From contig DVKD01000002.1 of NCBI GenBank assembly GCA_018716285.1, positions 1 through 34,898 on the forward strand: 34,898 nt of DNA. Direction: 5' to 3'. The notes under the pieces were generated by a model. That model worked only from the letters and a program-made list of their open reading frames with translations. It was not told the origin of the DNA and did no database searches. The stretch is from Candidatus Merdivicinus faecavium. Lineage in GTDB: Bacteria; Bacillota; Clostridia; Oscillospirales; Ruminococcaceae. Shown here in pieces: positions 22,240-34,898 of the stretch (positions are counted from its first letter, which is position 1; each line of letters begins with the position of its first letter). A program made the position numbers and the translations under genes.

Positions 22240-22271
22240 CGGAGAATTTTCTCACCGGAGAAATTTCTCCG
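22240..22271. promoter_or_regulatory. Tandem palindromes in the galK leader, putative operator
   Basis: CGGAGAATTTTCTC (22240-22253) and CGGAGAAATTTCTCCG (22256-22271, a perfect palindrome) are two near-identical copies with a 16-bp period. They lie between the predicted galK start of transcription (near 22303) and ATG 22147. They could be operator sites for a dimeric regulator or tandem RNA hairpins. Confidence 0.6.
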
Positions 22272-22309
22272 ACAGGAAATGGGAAAAAATTGTGCAGACT
22301 TCCCTCTCT

Positions 22310-22339
22310 ATCATACCCCAAAACCGGCTGCCGCCGCAA
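22310..22339 (-). promoter_or_regulatory. Probable galK operon promoter
   Basis: On the minus strand, TTGCGG (22339-22334), an 18-bp spacer, then TATGAT (22315-22310). This predicts a leader of about 155 nt that includes the tandem palindromes. Confidence 0.55.
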
Positions 22340-22370
22340 CGGGTGGAAATGTCGAAAATATGGATTTATC

Positions 22371-22399
22371 TTGCATTCGGCGCGACCTTCCATTATAAT
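22371..22399 (+). promoter_or_regulatory. Sigma-A promoter of the AraC-family regulator
   Basis: TTGCAT (22371-22376), a 17-bp spacer, then TATAAT (22394-22399). The start would be near 22406, about 30 nt before ATG 22436. It is divergent from the galK promoter; their -35 elements are about 31 bp apart. Confidence 0.8.
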
Positions 22400-22435
22400 G
22401 AAATAAAGGGGATTTTTTTGCGCAGGAGGCGGAGG

Positions 22436-23275
22436 ATGGAGCAGGACTTTTTCAAATATTCCTATAAGATCGCGAACAAGGAGAATCTGTCCCTCAACGT
22501 GTACAATACCGGTTACCAGCACTGCGAAGCCGGGTACACCTGGGGGCCGGCGACCCGCGACCATTATCTCATCCACCTCGTCACCGAGGGGAAGGGGCGG
22601 CTGACGGTCCCGGAAGGCAGCTTCGAAATCGGGCCGGGCGGGCTTTTCCTCATCCGCCCCGGCGAGCTTGCCACCTACACCGCCGACCCTGCGGAGCCCT
22701 GGGTCTACTGGTGGGTGGGATTCAACGGGACGGAGGCCCACCGGCTTGTCCACTCGACCTCCTTTTCGGACACAAAGCGGCTGCTCTACCCCAAAAACGG
22801 GGAGCAAATCCGCCGCCGGCTGCTCGACATCTACAACGCGCGCGGCAGCGCCCCGGGCAGCGAGGCCCGGATGCTCGGGCGGCTCTACCTTTTTCTCGGC
22901 GAGCTGATGGAGCAGCTCCCCGCCGCCCGCACGACGACCGCCCGCCAGTATGTCGACAAGGCTGCCGCCTACATCAGCCGCAATTTCAGCCGGGACATCA
23001 CCATCGCGGAGGTCGCCGACTTTACCGGAATCAGCGAAAGCTACCTCTACCGCGTCTTTTCGGCCGAGCTGGGGCTGGCGCCCGCCCAGTTCCTCATGCG
23101 CTACCGGGTCAGCGAAGCGGCGGCCCTTCTGCGCGGCTCCTCCTTAACTATCGGGGAGGTCGCGGCCTCCTGCGGCTTCCGGGACCCGCTTTACTTCTCC
23201 CGGGTCTTCCGCCGCATCCAGGGGGTTTCTCCGCGCGAGTATGCCCGCCGCGCCGTGGAGGCGAAGGGGGATTGA
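22436..23275 (+). CDS. AraC-family transcriptional regulator, probable gal regulator
   Basis: A 279-aa regulator with an N-terminal AraC-type cupin sugar-sensing domain (residues about 20-160, GYTWGPATRDHYLIHLVTEG and GGLFLIRPGELATY, VYWWVGFNG). The C-terminal double helix-turn-helix (about 175-275) includes TIAEVADFTGISESYLYRVF and TIGEVAASCGFRDPLYFSRVF, ending in GVSPREY. This is the MsmR/RafR-like layout used for sugar operons. Divergent orientation to galK makes it the likely activator of the gal operon; the inducer is not shown. ATG 22436 is 6 nt after AGGAGG. The upstream in-frame extension includes its own promoter. Confidence 0.9.
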   Translation: MEQDFFKYSYKIANKENLSLNVYNTGYQHCEAGYTWGPATRDHYLIHLVTEGKGRLTVPEGSFEIGPGGLFLIRPGELATYTADPAEPWVYWWVGFNGTEAHRLVHSTSFSDTKRLLYPKNGEQIRRRLLDIYNARGSAPGSEARMLGRLYLFLGELMEQLPAARTTTARQYVDKAAAYISRNFSRDITIAEVADFTGISESYLYRVFSAELGLAPAQFLMRYRVSEAAALLRGSSLTIGEVAASCGFRDPLYFSRVFRRIQGVSPREYARRAVEAKGD

Positions 23276-23393
23276 CGCGGAAAATGCCGCAGAGAATCCC
23301 CGCAGCCGCATATGCGGGGAAAATCTGCCAAAAATTATCGGAAAAGGGCCGGTTTTTTTTCGCCCGCAGCCTGCGGAAAGCGCAAAAATCCTG
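23276..23393. other. Noncoding region between the AraC gene and the rpoB promoter
   Basis: There is no gene. A hairpin CCCCGCA (23298-23304) with TGCGGGG (23313-23319) follows the AraC stop by 22 nt without a T run, and may be a weak terminator. A T8 run at 23353-23360 is not preceded by a good stem. A second short stem, CCGCAG/CTGCGG, lies near 23365-23377. Confidence 0.5.
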
Positions 23394-23422
23394 TTGACAG
23401 GCTGGACAAAGCGGTGTATAAT
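23394..23422 (+). promoter_or_regulatory. Strong sigma-A promoter of rpoBC
   Basis: A consensus TTGACA (23394-23399), a 17-bp spacer, and consensus TATAAT (23417-23422). A second TATAAT at 23425-23430 lies 8 bp further on. This is the best promoter match in the window and fits a highly expressed operon. Confidence 0.92.
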
Positions 23423-23429
23423 AGTATAA

Positions 23430-23595
23430 TGTATCAAAATGGAATTTTACGCCTGTTTGCGGTGTAGTTGTGGAATTTGATACAAACGTTATGTAGTGAT
23501 TTGTGCAAAAAATCAATTGACTTTTGAGGATAGATTGTATTCTTTGCACAAAGATGTACTGGGAACGTGGAGCAGAAAACAGGTTTTTGCTTTTT
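23430..23595 (+). promoter_or_regulatory. Structured AT-rich leader of rpoB
   Basis: The leader from the promoter to ATG 23671 is about 240 nt. It holds three stems: TGTATCAAA (23430-23438) with TTTGATACA (23476-23484); TTTGTGCAAA (23500-23509) with TTTGCACAAA (23543-23552); and AGCAGAAA (23571-23578) with TTTTTGCT (23584-23591), followed by TTTT. The last is a weak terminator-like hairpin, so attenuation of rpoBC is possible. No riboswitch class was recognised. Confidence 0.55.
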
Positions 23596-23670
23596 GCGGC
23601 AGGCAGCGCCGGAGAGGGTGAAAACTTGTGTTTTGCGTTCTCAAATAGATGAATGGAGTGATGAAAGCCT

Positions 23671-27483
<3,813 letters not shown>

Positions 27484-27501
27484 TGGAAGAAGGGGTAGCA
27501 A

Positions 27502-31197
<3,696 letters not shown>

Positions 31198-31215
31198 TCA
31201 ATTCCCACAAAAAGC

Positions 31216-31255
31216 CAGGAAAAAACAGGGGCGGATTCATCTCTGTTTTTTCCTG
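31216..31255 (+). terminator. Terminator-like hairpin after rpoC
   Basis: CAGGAAAAAACAG (31216-31228) pairs perfectly with CTGTTTTTTCCTG (31243-31255). It lies 18 nt after the rpoC stop and before a new promoter, so it likely separates rpoBC from the str operon, at least in part. Confidence 0.75.
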
Positions 31256-31263
31256 CGCGGGTG

Positions 31264-31292
31264 TTGACAAGCTTTCTGATTCATGTTAAAAT
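31264..31292 (+). promoter_or_regulatory. Sigma-A promoter of the str operon
   Basis: TTGACA (31264-31269), a 17-bp spacer, then TAAAAT (31287-31292), with an extended -10 TGt at 31284-31286. The start would be near 31299, about 59 nt before rpsL. Confidence 0.88.
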
Positions 31293-31357
31293 AAACAAGT
31301 ATGCTAGGGGTGAACCACTCATTTCCCGGCATCAGAATAAAAGCAAGGAGGTGCCAT

Positions 31358-31783
31358 ATGCCAACCTTTAACCAGCTTGTTAGAAAAGGCAGAGAGATGC
31401 AGGAGGTTAAGTCCACTGCGCCTGCGCTGAACCGCGGCTACAACTCTCTGGTGAAGCGCCCGACTGATCAGAGCGCTCCCCAGAAACGCGGCGTCTGCAC
31501 AGCCGTCAGAACTCAGACCCCCAAAAAGCCGAACTCCGCGCTCCGTAAGATCGCAAGAGTCCGGCTCAGCAACGGGATGGAAGTTTCCGCTTATATCCCC
31601 GGCGTCGGACACAACCTGCAGGAACACTCCGTCGTGCTCATCCGCGGCGGCCGTGTCAAAGACCTGCCTGGTGTGCGTTACCACATCATCCGCGGCACTC
31701 TGGATACCCAGGGCGTCAACGGGAGAATGCAGGGCCGTTCCAAGTACGGTGCCAAGCGTCCGAAAGCTGGTGCGAAGAAGTAA
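31358..31783 (+). CDS. rpsL: 30S ribosomal protein S12
   Basis: A 141-aa decoding-centre protein. It starts [13 protein letters not shown] at ATG 31358, with AAGGAGGTG just upstream; an in-frame extension further upstream overlaps the promoter region. The conserved [18 protein letters not shown] and the [13 protein letters not shown] loop carry Lys at the two streptomycin-resistance positions (K56/K57 and K101), so the sequence is of the sensitive type. It heads the rpsL-rpsG-fusA-tuf order. No L7Ae-like gene lies between rpoC and rpsL. Confidence 0.97.
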   Translation: MPTFNQLVRKGREMQEVKSTAPALNRGYNSLVKRPTDQSAPQKRGVCTAVRTQTPKKPNSALRKIARVRLSNGMEVSAYIPGVGHNLQEHSVVLIRGGRVKDLPGVRYHIIRGTLDTQGVNGRMQGRSKYGAKRPKAGAKK

Positions 31784-31926
31784 GCTTCCGGCAGTTGCTG
31801 GAAACCTTTCGGCTGATGGCAGCTTTTCATAATGCAAAAACGCGTTGTGCAAAGGCTTCTGTTGCGCTGACGAGGGTTTTTACTTTCGAGTACCGATGAA
31901 TTCATTCTATGAAGGAGGGAAGTAAA

Positions 31927-32397
31927 GTGCCAAGAAGAGGTCAAGTTGCAAAACGCGATGTTTTGCCCGATCCTATGTACAATTCCAAGCTCGTTACCCG
32001 TCTGATCAACAACGTGATGTATGACGGCAAGAAGGGCGTGGCGCAGAAAATCGTTTACGGCGCCTTTGAGATCGTAAACGAAAAGACCGGCAAGGATGCC
32101 CTGGAAGCTTTCCAGGAAGCGCTCGAAAACATTATGCCTGTTCTCGAGGTCAAGTCCCGCCGCGTCGGCGGTGCAACCTACCAGGTCCCGATGGAGGTCC
32201 GTCCCGAACGGAGACAGACCCTCGGCCTGAGATGGCTGACCACCTACTCCAGAAATCGTTCTGAGAAGACCATGAAGGAGCGTCTGGCCGGCGAGATCCT
32301 GGACGCGCTCAACAACACAGGCGGCGCCTGCAAGAAGCGCGAGGATACCCACAAGATGGCCGAAGCCAACAAGGCGTTCGCACATTACAGATGGTAA
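31927..32397 (+). CDS. rpsG: 30S ribosomal protein S7
   Basis: A 156-aa primary 16S rRNA-binding protein of the small-subunit head. [47 protein letters not shown] and the C-terminal [21 protein letters not shown] segment are canonical. The start is GTG 31927, 7 nt after AAGGAGGGA; the ATG at 31909 lies before this ribosome binding site. The 143-nt gap from rpsL holds a short stem TTCCGGCA/TGCTGGAA near its start and no gene. Confidence 0.97.
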   Translation: MPRRGQVAKRDVLPDPMYNSKLVTRLINNVMYDGKKGVAQKIVYGAFEIVNEKTGKDALEAFQEALENIMPVLEVKSRRVGGATYQVPMEVRPERRQTLGLRWLTTYSRNRSEKTMKERLAGEILDALNNTGGACKKREDTHKMAEANKAFAHYRW

Positions 32398-32417
32398 GTT
32401 TGCCGCTGTGATCATCT

Positions 32418-32497
32418 GGACATGCATGAGCGTGTCCAAGCCTGTCCGCAGGAATGCGGGCGGGAAGGGCGGCCCGCTTTGGGCCGCATTTTATATT
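32418..32497 (+). terminator. Two hairpins before fusA, the second terminator-like
   Basis: GGACATGC (32418-32425) pairs with GCGTGTCC (32430-32437). GCGGCCC (32469-32475) pairs perfectly with GGGCCGC (32481-32487) and is followed by ATTTTATATT. The second resembles a terminator and could lower read-through into fusA or mark an RNA processing site. Confidence 0.6.
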
Positions 32498-32514
32498 CAA
32501 AGTAGGAGGATATT

Positions 32515-34596
32515 ATGCCAAGAGACGTATCTCTCGAAATGACTCGTAATATTGGTATAATGGCTCACATCGACGCAGGCAAAACCACCGCGACCGAGCG
32601 TATCCTGTATTACACCGGGAAAACGCACAAGATCGGCGACACCCATGAGGGTACTGCGACGATGGACTGGATGGCGCAGGAGCAGGAACGGGGTATTACG
32701 ATTACTTCGGCTGCTACGACCGCTTTCTGGAAGGGCCATCGGATCAATATCATCGATACCCCCGGGCACGTAGACTTTACCGTTGAAGTAGAGCGTTCTC
32801 TCCGTGTCCTTGACGGTTCTGTTACCGTCTTCTGCGCCAAGGGCGGCGTTGAGCCTCAGTCTGAAACCGTTTGGCATCAGGCTGACAACTACAAGGTCCC
32901 CCGCATGGCTTTCGTCAACAAGATGGACATCATGGGCGCGGACTTCTACAACGTCATCAATATGATGCACGACCGCCTGAAATGCCATCCGGTCCCGATC
33001 CAGCTCCCCATCGGCGCGGAGGATTCCTTTAAGGGAATCATCGACCTGATGGAAATGAAGGCGTATATCTACAACGACGAGCTCGGCAACGATATTTCCG
33101 TTGAAGACATTCCGGCTGACATGCAGGAAAAGGCGGAGCAGTATCATGCGGATATGGTGGAGGCGATCGCTGAAACCAACGACGAGCTGATGGAGAAATA
33201 CCTCGAGGAAGAGGAGCTTTCGATCGACGAGCTGAAGAAGGGCCTGCGTGCCGCTACCATCGCCAACGAGCTGGTTCCCGTCTGCTGCGGTACCGCTTAC
33301 CGCAACAAAGGCGTGCAGAAGCTCCTCGATGCGATCGTCGAGTATATGCCTTCTCCTGTTGATATCCCCCCCATCAAGGGCGTCGATCCGGAAACCGGCG
33401 AGGAGACTGTCCGTCATTCTTCGGATACCGAGCCGTTCTCCGCTCTGGCGTTCAAGATCATGACCGACCCCTTTGTCGGCAAGCTCTGCTTCTTCCGCGT
33501 TTACTCCGGCACTGTTGACGCAGGCGCCACCGTTTACAACGCAACCAAGGGCAAATCTGAGCGGATGGGCCGCATCCTTATGATGCACGCCAACCACCGT
33601 CAGGATATCGAAACCTGCTACGCGGGCGACATTGCCGCCGCGGTCGGCCTCAAGCAGACCACGACCGGCGATACCCTCTGCGATCCCAAGCATGAGGTTA
33701 TCCTCGAGTCTATGGAGTTCCCGGAGCCCGTTATCCGCGTTGCAATCGAGCCCAAGACCAAAGCCAGCCAGGAGAAGATGGGCATTGCCCTCGCCAAGCT
33801 TGCTGAGGAAGACCCCACCTTCCGGACCTACACCGACGAGGAAACCGGCCAGACTATCATTGCTGGTATGGGCGAACTCCATCTGGAGATCATCGTCGAC
33901 CGTCTGCTCCGTGAGTTCAAGGTCGAGGCGAACGTCGGCAAGCCTCAGGTTGCTTACCGTGAGACTATCCGCAAGGAAGTCGACGTCGAGAACAAATACG
34001 CCCGTCAGTCCGGCGGTAAGGGCCAGTACGGTCATGTCAAAATCCGTGTTTACCCGAACGAGGCCGGCAAGGGCTACGAGTTCGAGAACAAGGTCGTCGG
34101 CGGCGCAATCCCGAAGGAATATATTCCTGCTGTCGATGCCGGTATTCAGGGCGCGATGCAGTCCGGCGTGCTGGCCGGCTACCCTGTAGTCGACATCCGC
34201 GTCGAACTCTACGATGGTTCTTACCACGAGGTCGACTCCTCTGAAATGGCATTTAAGATCGCCGGTTCTATGGCGCTGAAGGATGCGCTCCGCAAGGGCA
34301 ATCCTGTCATCCTGGAGCCGATTATGAAGGTCGTTGTCATCGTCCCCGAGCAGTACATGGGCGACGTCATCGGCGACCTGAACTCCCGCCGCGGACAGAT
34401 CCAGGGCATGGAAGCCCGCAACGGCGTCGAGGAGATCCGCGCAATGGTCCCGCTGTCCGAGATGTTCGGCTACGCGACCGACCTGCGTTCCAAGACTCAG
34501 GGCCGCGGACAGTACACGATGGAGCCCAGCCACTACACCGAGGTTCCGAAGTCTGTTTCGGAAGATATTATCTCCAAGAGAGCAAAGCAGGCATAA
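32515..34596 (+). CDS. fusA: Elongation factor G
   Basis: A 693-aa translocase GTPase. The G motifs are clear: AHIDAGKT (17-24), RGITITSAA (switch region), DTPGH (81-85) and NKMD (135-138). The domain IV segment, with [14 protein letters not shown], is present. TAGGAGGA lies just before ATG 32515. It follows rpsG by 117 nt and precedes tuf by 51 nt. Confidence 0.98.
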   Translation: MPRDVSLEMTRNIGIMAHIDAGKTTATERILYYTGKTHKIGDTHEGTATMDWMAQEQERGITITSAATTAFWKGHRINIIDTPGHVDFTVEVERSLRVLDGSVTVFCAKGGVEPQSETVWHQADNYKVPRMAFVNKMDIMGADFYNVINMMHDRLKCHPVPIQLPIGAEDSFKGIIDLMEMKAYIYNDELGNDISVEDIPADMQEKAEQYHADMVEAIAETNDELMEKYLEEEELSIDELKKGLRAATIANELVPVCCGTAYRNKGVQKLLDAIVEYMPSPVDIPPIKGVDPETGEETVRHSSDTEPFSALAFKIMTDPFVGKLCFFRVYSGTVDAGATVYNATKGKSERMGRILMMHANHRQDIETCYAGDIAAAVGLKQTTTGDTLCDPKHEVILESMEFPEPVIRVAIEPKTKASQEKMGIALAKLAEEDPTFRTYTDEETGQTIIAGMGELHLEIIVDRLLREFKVEANVGKPQVAYRETIRKEVDVENKYARQSGGKGQYGHVKIRVYPNEAGKGYEFENKVVGGAIPKEYIPAVDAGIQGAMQSGVLAGYPVVDIRVELYDGSYHEVDSSEMAFKIAGSMALKDALRKGNPVILEPIMKVVVIVPEQYMGDVIGDLNSRRGQIQGMEARNGVEEIRAMVPLSEMFGYATDLRSKTQGRGQYTMEPSHYTEVPKSVSEDIISKRAKQA

Positions 34597-34647
34597 AATC
34601 TGCTTGCTTTCCCAAATAACCTGAAAGTTTAAAGGAGGAAAAACCAC

Positions 34648-34898
34648 ATGGCAAAACAGAAATTTGAGCGTACCAAACCCCATGTCAACATTGGTACCAT
34701 CGGACACGTTGACCACGGCAAAACCACCCTGACCGCTGCGATCACCAAGACCCTCGCGATGCAGGGCAAGGCGAAGTACGAAGCTTATGACATGATCGAC
34801 AAGGCTCCCGAGGAAAGAGCGCGTGGTATCACAATCAACACCGCTCACGTTGAGTACGAGACCGACAAGCGTCACTACGCTCACGTTGACTGCCCCGG
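34648..34898 (+). CDS. tuf: Elongation factor Tu, 5' part (truncated by window edge)
   Basis: The first 83 codons of EF-Tu are present: [20 protein letters not shown], then the P-loop GHVDHGKT (19-26) and the switch I segment [18 protein letters not shown]. The frame runs off the window inside the DCPG motif. AAAGGAGG (34631-34638) lies 9 nt before ATG 34648. It delivers aminoacyl-tRNA to the ribosome and completes the usual str operon order. Confidence 0.97.
   Translation, partial: MAKQKFERTKPHVNIGTIGHVDHGKTTLTAAITKTLAMQGKAKYEAYDMIDKAPEERARGITINTAHVEYETDKRHYAHVDCP

Noticed and set aside
23517-23543. Possible second rpoB promoter, TTGACT and TATTCT.
   Set aside because: The spacing is 15 bp and the elements lie inside the stem-loop 23500-23552; the upstream consensus promoter is far better.
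32497-34884. A 795-codon open frame antisense to fusA and tuf.
   Set aside because: It is an artefact of codon bias in highly expressed genes; the sense strand encodes unmistakable EF-G and EF-Tu.

Overview
The window reads as a chromosomal segment of a GC-rich member of the Firmicutes, class Clostridia, most likely an Oscillospiraceae/Ruminococcaceae-type gut anaerobe. This rests on the NiaR/NiaX niacin module, Firmicutes-like RpoB and RpsL sequences, strong AAGGAGG ribosome binding sites, a GTP-type PEP carboxykinase, DUF5685 and DUF2628 proteins, and GC-rich third positions. It is inference; no taxonomic search was possible.

Layout. (1) 1-649: the end of a ribosomal RNA locus, with a partial 5S rRNA, tRNAs for CAU (Met or Ile2), Trp, Lys and Glu, a second complete 5S rRNA and a bidirectional terminator. 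(2) 663-3760, minus strand: a five-gene operon (RING/zinc-ribbon membrane protein, galU, Dabb protein, DUF2185 immunity-like protein, FMN-binding PNPOx-like protein). (3) 3878-5954: prfB (RF2, without the programmed frameshift) followed by an ANT(6)-like nucleotidyltransferase. (4) 5972-8545: three consecutive cyclophilin-type prolyl isomerases; two are lipoproteins and the first has lost its catalytic signature. (5) 8600-10537: pckG. (6) 10543-10704: a 162-bp MITE-like element. (7) 10744-11739: an AKR of the GpR/YghZ type. (8) 11834-14109: an operon of a DUF5685 protein, a J-domain protein ending in a cysteine string, and a small multi-pass membrane protein. (9) 14130-15922: nitroreductase, niaR, a probable NiaR operator and niaX. 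(10) 16058-17070: an AraC-HTH/GyrI-like fusion regulator. (11) 17153-22147, minus strand: a galK-galT operon extended by a thioesterase, a membrane-anchored protein, an M29 aminopeptidase and a MIF-like protein, divergent from an AraC regulator (22436-23275). (12) 23394-end: rpoB, rpoC, rpsL, rpsG, fusA and the start of tuf.

How the genes work together. The Leloir enzymes GalK and GalT feed glucose-1-phosphate and UDP-sugar metabolism, in which GalU also acts; galE is not visible here. NiaR probably represses NiaX, a niacin-uptake S component, through tandem repeats just downstream of the niaX promoter. The right third is transcription and translation machinery, but rpoB stands without rplJ/rplL directly upstream and has its own strong promoter and a long AT-rich leader.

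No CRISPR array, prophage, integrase or full insertion sequence was seen. The least understood elements are the DUF5685/J-domain/membrane operon, the degenerate cyclophilin lipoprotein, the tandem palindromes in the galK leader, the structured rpoB leader, the acidic RpoB tail and the MITE-like element.
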